A stretch of 64,000 bases of DNA, from positions 1 through 64,000 of the forward strand of contig NZ_JAVCAP010000014.1 of assembly GCF_030769565.1 (NCBI RefSeq), in the 5' to 3' direction. The notes under the pieces are model-generated. The model was not told the origin of the DNA and did not search any database. It was given only the letters and a program-made list of their open reading frames with translations. Within the stretch, counting starts at the first letter, position 1. Every line of letters starts with the position of its first letter. The stretch is from Methylophilus aquaticus (GTDB taxonomy: Bacteria; Pseudomonadota; Gammaproteobacteria; Burkholderiales; Methylophilaceae). Position numbers and translations under genes: made by a program. Shown in pieces: positions 1 through 10,000 of this stretch.

Positions 1-15
1 CGCGTACAGTTCCAT
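1..15 (-). CDS. First five codons of a leftward gene cut by the window edge
   Basis: Read on the minus strand, a strong ribosome binding site AAGGAGA (positions 21-27) stands five bases before an ATG at 13-15, giving M-E-L-Y-A before the window ends. A gene therefore very probably begins here and continues to the left. Five residues do not allow a function call. The usual neighbours downstream of nadD in betaproteobacteria are rsfS and rlmH, but the sequence seen cannot confirm either. Confidence 0.4.
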
Positions 16-69
16 TTAGGTCTCCTTGGTTGAGCTGTTTTAAGCTTGCGAAACTTAAGAATACAGCTT

Positions 70-82
70 GGTCTCGGAGACC
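70..82. repeat. Short perfect inverted repeat GGTCTC-G-GAGACC
   Basis: A 13-base palindrome with one central base lies about 55 bases upstream of the leftward start codon at 13-15. It could be an operator for that gene. Nothing else in 83-280 was recognised: short reading frames only. Confidence 0.3.
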
Positions 83-280
83 GCATCATGGGCTTGCTAG
101 ATGATTATCAGGTCTTGAAAAGTAGCAAGGCTTCATCTATGTGGTGCTGAATTAGATTAGTCCACTTACCCGAACTTTCAGCAAGCTAAACAATTTACGC
201 TGCTGTTTTATTAGGTAGGCTGTCTATTGGTGGCGATAATGACAGCCTTGGTTTGATACGTCATTTTTGAAATTCTCCCC

Positions 281-415
281 ATGGAAATCAAAGCCAACTT
301 TATCGATAAGCTAAGTCTTGAAGCCAAGTTCGATGACTTCACGGGAAGGGCTGGCATAGTGGGCAGACATCATCGCCTGGTCGATAGCTACAAAAAACTG
401 CATGCGGCGCGCTAG
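281..415 (+). pseudogene. Decayed 5' fragment of an OsmC/YcaO-type gene
   Basis: A 44-codon frame starts with MEIKANFIDKLSLEAKFDDF, which closely matches the remembered N-terminus of OsmC-domain/YcaO-domain proteins (typically MEIKVNFLDNLRLEAKFDDF followed by a conserved DQPIRYKGDG segment). After residue 21 (position 343) the resemblance stops: the expected DQPIRYKGDG is replaced by unrelated sequence and a TAG at 413. The full family protein is several hundred residues longer, so this is a truncated remnant left by a deletion or rearrangement. No good ribosome binding site precedes the ATG. The similarity is from memory, not from a search. Confidence 0.5.
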
Positions 416-465
416 TATGCTGGTCAAGGCAAGCTAGGCAACCAGCACGACCAATGCGCCATCGC

Positions 466-1116
466 TTAGCTTTGATACAGAAGGTTTTCTTGGATGAAAT
501 GTAATACCTGAGGCGGTATTTCATTGTGTACGATGTCGTCGGCATGGCGCAATTGCGCACGCATGCGGGTAGAGGAAATATCTGGTGGTGTGATGGGTAA
601 AAAGCTGATCAAGCCATTGTGTGCTGCTGCAAACGCGTTGGGTGCTTTTGTCATGTCTATGAATTTACCCTGGTGCGCAGTATGCAGAGTTAAGTTGTGC
701 TCACTCTCTGCGCGGTGTACAACCACCAGATGACAGTAATCCAGTAACTCTAGCCAGCGGTGCCAAGTCGGTAGCTTTTGGTAGCTATCCTGGCCCATCA
801 TCAGGCATAAAGCCGCATCCGGGAACTGTTGGCGCTGATGCAGCAGTGTTTCAACGGTATAGGACGCGCCATAGCGTTCAAGTTCGCAGGTATCCAGCAC
901 AAAGTTGGCGTGGCCCTGGATGGCCAGTTGCACCATGGCTGCGCGATGTTGGGCGGAAACGGTTGGGGTTGTTTTGTGTGGCGGCAGTGCTGCGGGAATA
1001 AAGCGGATTTGCGTACAGTGCAGGGTTTCTAATACGGTGTGTGCAAGCGCAAGGTGTCCGTTGTGGATGGGATTAAAGGTGCCGCCAAAAATGCCAATGA
1101 TTTCCATTTCAGCCAT
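466..1116 (-). CDS. nadD: Nicotinate-nucleotide adenylyltransferase
   Basis: Transfers AMP from ATP to nicotinate mononucleotide, making deamido-NAD in NAD biosynthesis in the cytoplasm. The 216-residue product has the nucleotidyltransferase signature GGTFNPIHNGH near the N-terminus (the two histidines form the HxGH motif) and the C-terminal ISSTRMR motif that binds the ATP phosphates. Length is normal for the family. Two ATG codons (1116 and 1107) are possible starts, neither with a good Shine-Dalgarno; the second begins M-E-I-I-G-I-F-G, closer to the usual N-terminus. It is the last gene of the leftward set leuS-lptE-holA-proA-nadD, 68 bases after proA. Confidence 0.95.
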   Translation of the reverse strand: MAEMEIIGIFGGTFNPIHNGHLALAHTVLETLHCTQIRFIPAALPPHKTTPTVSAQHRAAMVQLAIQGHANFVLDTCELERYGASYTVETLLHQRQQFPDAALCLMMGQDSYQKLPTWHRWLELLDYCHLVVVHRAESEHNLTLHTAHQGKFIDMTKAPNAFAAAHNGLISFLPITPPDISSTRMRAQLRHADDIVHNEIPPQVLHFIQENLLYQS

Positions 1117-1136
1117 TCTTTGGGCACATCGCCGTG

Positions 1137-1153
1137 TTGCGAGGTGCTCGCAA
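1137..1153. repeat. Inverted repeat in the proA-nadD gap
   Basis: TTGCGAG and CTCGCAA form 7-base arms around GTG, followed at 1155-1171 by a second GC-rich imperfect palindrome (GCGC...GCGC). The pair resembles REP-like intergenic elements and has a loose likeness to the inner part of the edd-eda inverted repeat at 39461-39563. There is no T run, so it is a poor intrinsic terminator. Confidence 0.35.
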
Positions 1154-1184
1154 ACGCGCTGTACCCGCGCGAACGCTCTCTTTA

Positions 1185-2441
1185 TTAAGCGCGTACGTGG
1201 CCGTCACCTAAAACCACATATTTCAATGAAGTGAGACCTTCCAGACCCACCGGGCCGCGTGCGTGCAGTTTGTCGGTGGAAATGCCAATTTCAGCACCAA
1301 AGCCGTATTCAAAGCCATCGGCAAAGCGGGTGGAGGCATTGACCATCACGCTGCTGGAATCCACCTCGCGCAGGAACTGGCGGGCTTTGGTGTAGTTTTC
1401 CGTCACAATGGCTTCAGTGTGCTGGCTGGAGTGTTTATTGATATGCTCAATGGCTTCATCGACGCCACTCACCACCTTGCACGAGATAATGGCGGCCAGG
1501 TATTCGGTGTAGTAATCCTCTTCCGTCGCGGCAATGGCTTGTGGCACAAGGGCACGTGTTTCGTCGCAGCCACGGATTTCAATGCCTTTGGCGGTCAGCA
1601 TGTCGGCCAGTTTAGGCAGCGCTGTATTGGCAATGCTGCGCGCGACCAGCAATGACTCGGCAGTGTTGCATGTGCCCAGACGCTGGGTTTTGGCGTTTTC
1701 GAGTATGCGCACGGCTTTGTCCAAATCGGCTTCATCATCCACATAGACATGGCAATTTCCATCGAGGTGCTTGATGACCGGAATGCGTGCCTCGTTGCTG
1801 ATACGTTCGATCAGGCCTTTGCCACCGCGTGGCACGATGACGTCCACATAGTGCTTCATGGTGATCAGTTCGCCCACGGCGGCGCGGTCTGTGGTTTCCA
1901 CCACCAGCACGGCAGACTGTGGCAGGCCGGCTTGTTGCAGGCCCTGATGCACCAGCTTGGCCAGTGCCTGGTTGCAATGAATGGCTTCAGAGCCGCCACG
2001 CAGGATGCAGGCATTGCCGGACTTGATGCACAAGCCTGCGGCATCGACGGTCACGTTTGGCCGGGCCTCGTAAATAATGCCGATCACGCCCAAAGGCACG
2101 CGCATCTGGCCAATCTGGATGCCGGAAGGGCGGTATTTGAAGTTGCTCATTTCGCCAATCGGGTCTGGCAGGCTGGCGATTTGCTCCAAGCCCTCTGCCA
2201 TTGTCGCCACCGATTTGGCACTCAGTGCGAGCCGGTCCAGCATGGCGGCTTCCATGCCATTGGCTTTGGCGGCGTCCAGATCTTGCTGGTTGGCGGCAAG
2301 CAGGGCTTTTTCGTGCTGGCGGATGAGGGCGGCGATATTGCGCAGCGCCTCGTTTTTGGTGTTGGTGTCGGCTTTTGCCATCAGGCGGGAAGCGGCTCTG
2401 GCCTGTTCCCCCAGTTGTTGCATGTAGTGTTTGATGTCCAT
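1185..2441 (-). CDS. proA: Gamma-glutamyl phosphate reductase
   Basis: Reduces L-glutamyl 5-phosphate to glutamate semialdehyde with NADPH, the second step of proline synthesis. The 418-residue protein is a member of the aldehyde dehydrogenase superfamily; the catalytic cysteine is in [11 protein letters not shown], and [12 protein letters not shown] and the segment [14 protein letters not shown] near the C-terminus are typical of ProA. It follows holA by 20 bases. The usual partner proB is not in the window; in betaproteobacteria it is commonly elsewhere. Confidence 0.97.
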   Translation of the reverse strand: MDIKHYMQQLGEQARAASRLMAKADTNTKNEALRNIAALIRQHEKALLAANQQDLDAAKANGMEAAMLDRLALSAKSVATMAEGLEQIASLPDPIGEMSNFKYRPSGIQIGQMRVPLGVIGIIYEARPNVTVDAAGLCIKSGNACILRGGSEAIHCNQALAKLVHQGLQQAGLPQSAVLVVETTDRAAVGELITMKHYVDVIVPRGGKGLIERISNEARIPVIKHLDGNCHVYVDDEADLDKAVRILENAKTQRLGTCNTAESLLVARSIANTALPKLADMLTAKGIEIRGCDETRALVPQAIAATEEDYYTEYLAAIISCKVVSGVDEAIEHINKHSSQHTEAIVTENYTKARQFLREVDSSSVMVNASTRFADGFEYGFGAEIGISTDKLHARGPVGLEGLTSLKYVVLGDGHVRA

Positions 2442-2461
2442 GGTGTTATTTTAACCCAGAT

Positions 2462-3511
2462 TTAACGCGCCCGATTCGCTGACCTGTGTTGCCCCGTTTT
2501 GCGGTTGGCGGCAATACGTGCAATGCCTGTACTCAGGCGTGAAAGTTCTAGCCAGGCATCCCCCTGACCCACGCCTTTGGCGATACGGTCAATCTCCGCC
2601 AGTTTTTGCACGGCGGCTTCGACCGGTTTATGCGGCAGCAGGTCCAATGCGCGTTTGACCAGTACCTGGCGGTCACCAAACAGGCGCGCCTGTGTCATGG
2701 CGGTTTGCGCAGATTGGCCCTGTTGCATGGCTAACCTGACTTGCAGCAGGGGGCGGAACAACCAGATCAGGGGATTCATGACGGCGACAGCCGTTTCGCC
2801 TTCTTCGCGCAGGCCTTCGATAATGCGCAAGGTACGGGCCGGGTCACCTTGCAGCATGGCTTCACCCAGTTGCGAGACGTCAAAACGGGCCACATTGAGT
2901 ACGCATTGACGGATGGCTTCGTCGGATAATGCGCCGGCTGGATAGAGCAGGCCCAGTTTCTGGATTTCCTGATGGGCGGCCAGCAAATTGCCTTCTACTT
3001 GCTCGGCGATGAAGCGGCGGGAGCTTTCATCCGCAGATTGCTGTTGCAAGGCCAGACGTTGGCCGATCCAGTCTGGCAGCTGTGCCAGCGGTACCTGATT
3101 CTGTACCAGTAACACGCCCTGTTGTGAGAGCGCCTCATACCAGCCACTGTTGGTCATGTCGCGGTCAGGGGCGGGCAGGGTGATGATGATGGTGGTGTCT
3201 TCTACAGGGTGTGTAGCCAGTTGTTGCAGGGCTTTTGCACCATCCACCCCCGGTTTGCCGGTCGGGATATTGATTTCGAGGATGCGTTTTTCAGCAAACA
3301 GTGAAAAACTTTGCAGAAACTGGCTAATTTGCTGCCAGTTAAAGTAGCGCTCTACGGTAAAGCTTGCCCTTTCCTGTGCGCCTTGCTGGCGCGCGGCAGC
3401 ACGAATCTGGTCGAGAGATTCGGTGATGGAGAGCGGCTCATCACCTGCCAGAATAAACAACTGCTGTTTGGGCGGCAGGTACTGTGCAAGTTGCGCGGCC
3501 TGTATGCGCAT
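2462..3511 (-). CDS. holA: DNA polymerase III delta subunit
   Basis: The delta subunit opens the beta sliding clamp within the clamp-loader complex at the replication fork. The 349-residue product matches the family in length and in the N-terminal pattern (LAQYLPPKQQLFILAGDEPL, then a segment on the AAA-like fold that lacks a working Walker A, as expected for delta). It lies between lptE and proA. The lptE-holA order is widely conserved and only five bases separate the two frames, indicating co-transcription. Confidence 0.93.
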   Translation of the reverse strand: MRIQAAQLAQYLPPKQQLFILAGDEPLSITESLDQIRAAARQQGAQERASFTVERYFNWQQISQFLQSFSLFAEKRILEINIPTGKPGVDGAKALQQLATHPVEDTTIIITLPAPDRDMTNSGWYEALSQQGVLLVQNQVPLAQLPDWIGQRLALQQQSADESSRRFIAEQVEGNLLAAHQEIQKLGLLYPAGALSDEAIRQCVLNVARFDVSQLGEAMLQGDPARTLRIIEGLREEGETAVAVMNPLIWLFRPLLQVRLAMQQGQSAQTAMTQARLFGDRQVLVKRALDLLPHKPVEAAVQKLAEIDRIAKGVGQGDAWLELSRLSTGIARIAANRKTGQHRSANRAR

Positions 3512-3516
3512 AGCGT

Positions 3517-4035
3517 CTATTCTGCTTTTTTGAGGGCAGACAGTCGACGCATAATGCCATTGAGCACGTCGGTCTGCATGCCCTCTGTCAGGCGCTTTTC
3601 TTCCGCTTGTTTGGCCAGCAGGCTGGAGTCGTTATAGGTATAGTCGCGTCGGGCTTCCATCACCATCGGAAGTGCCCAAGTGGCATCACTGGCAATTTTG
3701 GTGCGGAAATGCACGCGATAATAGAGTTCGTACTCTCGCACCACACCGGTACCGCTCAATGAAAGAATACGTTTTTCGTTCTCGTCTTTCAGCAGTTCAA
3801 CCCGTAATTCAGCCTCTTCGCTGTTTTCTACCAGTTTAATGCCCTGACTGGTCAGGCTTTTGCGTAAAGCAGGCATCACCAGGCTGCTGCCGGTGAGTTG
3901 TACGGTTTTGAACACAATGGGCGCGGGCTGACGCAAGTGAAAGCCGCAGGACGTTAATACTGCAATTAAAATCAGCCATCCACATTGATGTAGAAGGGTA
4001 TTAAACCCAAATGTTCTGAGAGGCTGTTGCAACAT
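3517..4035 (-). CDS. lptE: LPS-assembly lipoprotein LptE
   Basis: LptE plugs the LptD barrel and helps place lipopolysaccharide in the outer leaflet. The 172-residue precursor has a signal peptide ending in a lipobox (LTSC, residues 29-32) followed by GFHLRQ, the family's usual mature start. The conserved YRV...F/Y region and a charged C-terminus are present. It sits between leuS and holA, its standard position. Its partner lptD is about 9 kb away at 13094-15508. Confidence 0.92.
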   Translation of the reverse strand: MLQQPLRTFGFNTLLHQCGWLILIAVLTSCGFHLRQPAPIVFKTVQLTGSSLVMPALRKSLTSQGIKLVENSEEAELRVELLKDENEKRILSLSGTGVVREYELYYRVHFRTKIASDATWALPMVMEARRDYTYNDSSLLAKQAEEKRLTEGMQTDVLNGIMRRLSALKKAE

Positions 4036-4059
4036 GTTCGTCCTTTCGCGCGCGTGTGA

Positions 4060-6675
4060 TTATGCGACCACAATATTAATCAGTTTGTTTGGCACCACGA
4101 TGATTTTTTTCACGCTGCCTTCATTCAAAAACTTCTGTACGAAGTCCTGATTGACCGCCGTCGCTTCAATTTGTTCTTTGGCCATGCTTTTGGGGATGCT
4201 GATGCTGCCGCGCAGCTTGCCATTGACCTGCACCACATATTCCACTTCATCTTGCACCAGCGCCGAGGTGGCTGGCTCAGGCCATTTGGCCGTGAGGATA
4301 TCTTCACCCAGATTGAGTTCTTTCCAGACGGTCTGCGCAATATGCGGTGCGATAGGGGACAGTACCCGTAATAGAATCGAATAACCCTCAAAAGCCACGG
4401 CTTGCCAGTTGGCTTCAGCTTCTTTGAGCACTTTTTCGAGTGTGTTGAGTATTTTCATGCAGGCAGAAGCGACGGTGTTGAATTGCAATTTGGCCAGATC
4501 CACATTGGCTTGCTTCAAAACTGTATGAATTTCACGTCTATGGTTTGCCAGCTCGCCATTGAGTTTGGTCGGCATGTCGCTGGCTTTGCTTTCCGAGAGT
4601 GTCACACCAAAATTCCATACCCGTTTAAGAAAGCGATGCGAGCCTTCGACGCCACTGTCTGACCATTCGAGTGTTTGCTCAGGCGGTGCCGCAAACATCA
4701 TGAAAAAGCGTGCGGTATCTGCACCGTATTGTTCAATCAGCGATTGCGGGTCAACGCCGTTACGTTTGGACTTGGACATGGTGCCGATGCCCTGATACTC
4801 AATGGCTGAGTCATCTTTTAACAGCTTGGCACCGGTGACCTTGCCGTTGCTGTCCTGTACCAGTTCAACTTCTTCAGGTGCAAAATACTCAATGCCGCCT
4901 TTGGCCGTACGGCGAGAGAAAATATGGTTCAGCACCATGCCTTGTGTCAGCAGGTTGGCAAATGGCTCGTCATAATTGACGAGACCCATGTCGCGCATGA
5001 CCTTGCTCCAGAAACGTGAGTACAGCAGGTGCAGAATAGCGTGCTCGATGCCGCCAATGTACTGGTCTACAGGCATCCAGTGGTTGGTTTGCGCATCGAC
5101 CATGCTATCGGCGCTGAAGCCGGAGGCGTAACGTGCGTAATACCAGCTGGAATCGACAAAGGTATCCATGGTGTCGGTTTCGCGTTTGGCAGGTTTGCCG
5201 CAGCTTGGGCAAGTGCAGTTCACAAAGCTTTCCAGCTTGTTCAGTGGATTGCCGGAACCATCTGGCACACAGTCTTCTGGTAATTTGACCGGAAGCTGAT
5301 CATCAGGGACTGGCACATCGCCACAATCGTCGCAGTGAATGATCGGAATCGGGCAGCCCCAGTAACGCTGGCGGGAAACGCCCCAGTCACGCAGGCGCCA
5401 GTTGGTTTGTTGGCCACCCAATGCTTTGGCTTCGAGGTCAGCTGCAACAGCCTCCACAGCTTGCGAGTAGTTCAGATCGTTATATTTTCCGGAAAAAATA
5501 CATACGCCTTTGCTTTTGTCGCCGTACCACTCCTGCCATCTTGCGAGATCAAAGCTTTGGTCGAGCACGCTGATGACTTGTTTGATCGGCAGATTGTATT
5601 TTTTGGCAAAGCCAAAATCGCGCTCGTCATGCGCCGGCACGGCCATGACGGCCCCTTCGCCGTAGGTCATCAGCACATAGTTGCCCACCCATACAGGCAC
5701 TTGTTCGCCAGTCAGTGGGTGTGCAACGGTCAGGCCGGTATCCATACCTTCTTTTTCCATGGTGGCCATATCGGCTTCCATGACCGAGCCTTGTTTGCAT
5801 TTCTCGATAAACGCCTGCAAGGCAGGGTTGCCCTGGGCAGCATGGGTGGCCAGCGGGTGTTCGGCAGCCACTGCACAGAAGGTCACGCCCATGATGGTGT
5901 CGGCGCGCGTGGTAAATACCCACAGTTTGCCTTCGTCAATCAGTGTACCAGCGCTGTTTTTAATCTCGTGGGTAAACGCAAAACGCACGCCTGTGCTTTT
6001 GCCTATCCAGTTGGCCTGCATAGTTTTCACGCGTTCTGGCCAGCCTGGCAGCTTATCCAGATCATCCAGCAGTTGCTGGGCATAGCCGGTAATGTTCAGG
6101 TAGTAACCAGGAATCTCGCGCTTTTCAACCAGCGTGCCAGTGCGCCAGCCACGGCCATCAATGACTTGTTCATTGGCCAATACGGTTTGATCCACCGGGT
6201 CCCAGTTCACTACCTGGGTTTTTTTGTAGGCAATGCCTTTTTCCAGCATGCGTAAAAAAAGCCACTGGTTCCATTTGTAGTATTCCGGCTGGCAGGTGGC
6301 CAGTTCACGCGACCAGTCGATGGCAAAGCCCAGTGACTTCAGTTGCTTGCGCATGTAGGCAATATTGTCATAGGTCCATTGCGCAGGTGGCACGCTGTTT
6401 TGAATCGCCGCATTTTCGGCAGGCAGGCCAAACGCATCCCAACCCATGGGCTGCAGCACGTTGTAGCCTTTCATGTGGTGATAACGGCTGAGCACATCGC
6501 CGATTGTGTAGTTACGCACATGCCCCATATGCAGTTTGCCACTTGGGTAGGGGAACATCGATAAACAGTAGTACTTGGGTTTGCTGCTCTCAGCTTTGGC
6601 TTGAAAGCTTTGTTTGGCTTCCCAATGTTGTTGTGCCTGTTGTTCGACTTCTTTAAATGGATACTGCTGTTGCAT
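4060..6675 (-). CDS. leuS: Leucyl-tRNA synthetase
   Basis: Charges tRNA-Leu. The 871-residue class I synthetase shows the HMGH signature in [15 protein letters not shown] and the KMSKS-type loop as TMSKSKRNG, plus a CP1 editing domain ([15 protein letters not shown] region) and a four-cysteine zinc site (CDDCGD and CTCPSCG). An upstream GTG at 6768 would add 31 residues, but the ATG at 6675 giving [19 protein letters not shown] matches the family N-terminus, and a TATAAT -10 element at 6706-6711 lies inside the longer version, so the shorter start is chosen. First gene of the leuS-lptE-holA-proA-nadD set. Confidence 0.97.
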   Translation of the reverse strand: MQQQYPFKEVEQQAQQHWEAKQSFQAKAESSKPKYYCLSMFPYPSGKLHMGHVRNYTIGDVLSRYHHMKGYNVLQPMGWDAFGLPAENAAIQNSVPPAQWTYDNIAYMRKQLKSLGFAIDWSRELATCQPEYYKWNQWLFLRMLEKGIAYKKTQVVNWDPVDQTVLANEQVIDGRGWRTGTLVEKREIPGYYLNITGYAQQLLDDLDKLPGWPERVKTMQANWIGKSTGVRFAFTHEIKNSAGTLIDEGKLWVFTTRADTIMGVTFCAVAAEHPLATHAAQGNPALQAFIEKCKQGSVMEADMATMEKEGMDTGLTVAHPLTGEQVPVWVGNYVLMTYGEGAVMAVPAHDERDFGFAKKYNLPIKQVISVLDQSFDLARWQEWYGDKSKGVCIFSGKYNDLNYSQAVEAVAADLEAKALGGQQTNWRLRDWGVSRQRYWGCPIPIIHCDDCGDVPVPDDQLPVKLPEDCVPDGSGNPLNKLESFVNCTCPSCGKPAKRETDTMDTFVDSSWYYARYASGFSADSMVDAQTNHWMPVDQYIGGIEHAILHLLYSRFWSKVMRDMGLVNYDEPFANLLTQGMVLNHIFSRRTAKGGIEYFAPEEVELVQDSNGKVTGAKLLKDDSAIEYQGIGTMSKSKRNGVDPQSLIEQYGADTARFFMMFAAPPEQTLEWSDSGVEGSHRFLKRVWNFGVTLSESKASDMPTKLNGELANHRREIHTVLKQANVDLAKLQFNTVASACMKILNTLEKVLKEAEANWQAVAFEGYSILLRVLSPIAPHIAQTVWKELNLGEDILTAKWPEPATSALVQDEVEYVVQVNGKLRGSISIPKSMAKEQIEATAVNQDFVQKFLNEGSVKKIIVVPNKLINIVVA

Positions 6676-6705
6676 GTTGAAAATGACTTGGTGATAAAAA
6701 AACCA

Positions 6706-6711
6706 ATTATA
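6706..6711 (-). promoter_or_regulatory. Probable leuS -10 element (TATAAT)
   Basis: On the minus strand TATAAT lies 30 bases before the leuS ATG. The hexamer 17 bases upstream, ACAATG, is a poor -35, so the promoter may depend on an activator or extended contacts. Confidence 0.45.
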
Positions 6712-6748
6712 CCTGAGAAGCTTCTGTGCATTGTCCGGACTAGGCTTC

Positions 6749-6784
6749 GGTGCTGAGATTTTTAGCACCTAATGACGTGGTGCT
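6749..6784. repeat. Three alternating copies of a 6-base element upstream of leuS
   Basis: GGTGCT (6749-6754), AGCACC (6764-6769) and GGTGCT (6779-6784) are spaced exactly 15 bases apart and alternate in orientation, so the middle copy can pair with either flank. They lie about 40-75 bases upstream of the presumed leuS -10 box and could be regulator half-sites. Confidence 0.35.
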
Positions 6785-6830
6785 GGTTGATATCACGCAC
6801 ATTGGTTGTGAATTGCAGCTTATCAACCAG
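6783..6830. repeat. 10-bp perfect inverted repeat between leuS and the TonB receptor gene
   Basis: CTGGTTGATA (6783-6792) and TATCAACCAG (6821-6830) are exact reverse complements separated by 28 bases. No T run follows, so terminator function is unlikely; an operator or remnant of a mobile element are alternatives. Confidence 0.35.
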
Positions 6831-6889
6831 CCGTCGCTCTGGCCAGCCTGATTGCTAAATTGTCATCATAACAATTTATATAAATAAAT

Positions 6890-6908
6890 CATTATGTTAA
6901 TGATTATC
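6890..6908. promoter_or_regulatory. Fur-box-like site upstream of the TonB receptor
   Basis: CATTATGTTAATGATTATC matches the classic 19-base Fur consensus (GATAATGATAATCATTATC) at 15 of 19 positions by eye. It lies 65-84 bases before the receptor ATG and just downstream of an AT-rich TTGTCA...TATAAA stretch (6860-6884) that could be the promoter. This predicts iron repression of the receptor; fur itself is at 56291-56716. Confidence 0.6.
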
Positions 6909-6973
6909 GCGATATTCTGGCATGGAGGTTGCAATGGTGAGTTACGCCAATAGCATTTATCAGGATATAGAAT

Positions 6974-9187
6974 ATGCGAAAACCCAAAAAAAACATGATT
7001 GTGATTGCGACTGCGATCTCGTTACAGGCCAATGCCGGATTTGTACTGGCAGAAATGGACGAAGAGAAAAAGAAGAGTACGGTGAAGGTCGATGCGATTG
7101 AAGTGAAAGGCATTTTGCCGGATCGGCTGGAGTCGGTGCCGGGCGCCTATTTTGTCGTGGACGAGAAACAACTCAATGAGCGGCGTCCCTTTTCAATTCA
7201 GGAGGCGCTGAATACTGTGCCGGGTATCAACGTAGTCAGTGAAAACACCTTTGGTCTGGGTGTAAACATCGGTGTGCGTGGCTTGAACCCACGGCGAACC
7301 TCGCGAACTTTGTTGATGGAAGATGGCATGCCGCTGTTTCTGGCGCCTTATGGTGACCCGGCTGCACATTACACCACCCCGCTTGAACGTGTGCAGCGGA
7401 TTGAAGTGGTCAAGGGCTCGGGCCAGATTTTATATGGCCCGCAAACAGTAGGTGGCATGATTAACTTTGTCACGCGTCCGGTACCCAATGACGGCAAGGT
7501 GCACGGCACAGCCTCCGCCATGCTGGGTAATAATGATTTCACCAGTTTGTACGGCAATATTGGTGCCGGTGACGAGCGTGGTGGCTTGATGATTGATGCC
7601 TTGCATAAAAAAGGCGATGGCATTCGTGACAACCATGATTTTGAGATTCAGGAATACACCGCCAAGGGGCAGTTGAACCTGTCTGACCGGCATACCCTGA
7701 TTGCCAAGGCCAGCTACTTCCGCGAGGATTCCCATGTGTCAGAAACAGGGCTGGGCCTGGTGGAGTATCACGAGGATAAATATCAGGCGCCCACTGGCAA
7801 GAATGATGTATTTGAACATGAGAGAAAAACATTTCAACTACAGCACTTGTTTCAGATTAACAACCAGGTCAAGTTAAGCACACAGGCGTATTATGCAAAG
7901 TCTGACCGCGCTTCATTCCGTCAAATTAATGATCCAGGCACGCTGGGTGGGCGTTCGGTGATGGATCGATGTACCGGTTTAGGCGTTGCAACTGAAGCCA
8001 ATGCAGAGCAATGTGGTGGTCGCTGGCGTCCACGTGAGTACGAATATTGGGGCATTGAACCACGTTTGGATCTGCAGCACAGCTTGTTCGGGATTGAAAG
8101 TAACGCAGTCGTTGGTTTTCGTTACCATCGCGAGGATATTGCGCGCAACCAGTATCGTGGCAGTGATCCAAGAATTCAGAGTCAGGCATATGCCGAAGCC
8201 TTTGGCGATCACCGCGAGCAGATTCATACCAATGTGGAAGCCAAATCCTATTATGCCCAGAATACATTTTATGTCGGTGATTGGACGTTTACGCCTGGGC
8301 TGCGCGTAGAGGATCTGCGTATTAAAACCGATATTCGTCGCGCTGAAGGGGCTGCGCAAAACAATCCTGAATCTAAGGCAACGAATAATCAAACGAAGGT
8401 GCTGCCCGGGTTTGGCTTGACCTGGAATGGTATTGAAAACACAACATTGTTTGCCGGGGTGCACAAGGGATTTGCACCGCCACGCCCAGACCGGGATATT
8501 AATGCGCCAGGTGGGGCGAATACTGCGGTTGTGGTAAACACCAGGCCAGAAGAGAGCACCAACTGGGAACTTGGAATGCGCTCGCAATATTTTAATGGCG
8601 TCAGTCTTGAAACTACACTGTTTCACACTGTTTTTGACGACATCGTTGTCAATGGGTTAACAACAGGTACTTTCATTAATGGCGGTAAGTCTGAACACAG
8701 TGGTATTGAGTTTGCAGGCCGCGTTGATTTTGGCAGGATTTATAACACCTCTCATAACTTCTACATTTCTGGCTCATACACGAATCTGTTTACTGCTGAG
8801 TTTAAGAAGACCAATGCTGGCGCCAGCATCCAAAGTGGTGACCGATTACCATATGCGCCCAAACACCTTGCTTCACTGAATGTTGGATACCAGCACCCCA
8901 TTGGGTTGGATGCGCGTATTGGTGTCGATTATGTCAGCGAACAGGAAGAAGATGTCGCGTTTAGAGACGGCAGAAGCAGTGCAAACGTATTGCGCGGCGT
9001 CACAGGTGATATTCCCGCCTATGCGCTGATTAACGCAACGGTCAACTATAAGCCTGTAGGTAGCCAGCTGACCTACTTTGCGAGTGCCTACAACCTGGGA
9101 GACCGGGAGTATCTCGCCAGCCGCGTGGACGGGATGGTAGCAGGGCGTCAGCGTCAGGTGTTTGCCGGGATTCGTTACGACTTCTAA
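6974..9187 (+). CDS. TonB-dependent outer membrane receptor, FecA-like
   Basis: Probable outer-membrane importer of a ferric chelate (ferric citrate or siderophore type) driven by TonB. The 737-residue protein has a signal peptide (cleavage likely after VLA, residue about 26), a TonB-box-like DAIEVKG, a plug domain (residues about 50-170) with VRGLNPRRTSRTLLMEDG and the ending YGPQTVGGMINFVTRP that is very close to FecA plugs, then a 22-strand barrel ending in a terminal phenylalanine (GIRYDF). No FecA N-terminal signalling domain and no fecIR genes are present, so it is not of the signal-transducing kind. A Fur-box-like site precedes it and a strong terminator follows. The substrate cannot be read from sequence. 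Confidence 0.88.
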   Translation: MRKPKKNMIVIATAISLQANAGFVLAEMDEEKKKSTVKVDAIEVKGILPDRLESVPGAYFVVDEKQLNERRPFSIQEALNTVPGINVVSENTFGLGVNIGVRGLNPRRTSRTLLMEDGMPLFLAPYGDPAAHYTTPLERVQRIEVVKGSGQILYGPQTVGGMINFVTRPVPNDGKVHGTASAMLGNNDFTSLYGNIGAGDERGGLMIDALHKKGDGIRDNHDFEIQEYTAKGQLNLSDRHTLIAKASYFREDSHVSETGLGLVEYHEDKYQAPTGKNDVFEHERKTFQLQHLFQINNQVKLSTQAYYAKSDRASFRQINDPGTLGGRSVMDRCTGLGVATEANAEQCGGRWRPREYEYWGIEPRLDLQHSLFGIESNAVVGFRYHREDIARNQYRGSDPRIQSQAYAEAFGDHREQIHTNVEAKSYYAQNTFYVGDWTFTPGLRVEDLRIKTDIRRAEGAAQNNPESKATNNQTKVLPGFGLTWNGIENTTLFAGVHKGFAPPRPDRDINAPGGANTAVVVNTRPEESTNWELGMRSQYFNGVSLETTLFHTVFDDIVVNGLTTGTFINGGKSEHSGIEFAGRVDFGRIYNTSHNFYISGSYTNLFTAEFKKTNAGASIQSGDRLPYAPKHLASLNVGYQHPIGLDARIGVDYVSEQEEDVAFRDGRSSANVLRGVTGDIPAYALINATVNYKPVGSQLTYFASAYNLGDREYLASRVDGMVAGRQRQVFAGIRYDF

Positions 9188-9212
9188 GCCACGCTTGAGC
9201 ACGACAAATAAA

Positions 9213-9246
9213 AAACACACAGCCCGCAATTGCGGGCTGTGTGTTT
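9213..9246. terminator. Strong bidirectional terminator between the TonB receptor gene and adk
   Basis: A perfect inverted repeat with 17-base arms centred between 9229 and 9230 (GC-rich core AGCCCGC/GCGGGCT, flanked by AAA and TTT). It lies between two convergent genes and can stop transcription from both sides. Confidence 0.85.
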
Positions 9247-9266
9247 AAGACGATACAGTATTGCTG

Positions 9267-9956
<690 letters not shown>

Positions 9957-10000
9957 TTATATCAGGCTAAAAATGGCTGACCTAGCTGAATGAGGGCAGA

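Noticed and set aside
339-560. A 73-codon leftward frame near the left edge with several cysteines
   Set aside because: It runs partly across the 3' end of nadD, has no recognised motif or ribosome site, and overlaps the OsmC/YcaO remnant; it looks like a chance frame.
5335-6255. A 306-codon rightward frame opposite leuS
   Set aside because: It lies wholly antisense to the leuS coding sequence, is rich in His, Phe and Cys as mirror frames are, and matches no family.
7979-8626. A 215-codon leftward frame inside the TonB receptor gene
   Set aside because: Antisense shadow of a well-supported barrel coding region with no start signal or family resemblance.
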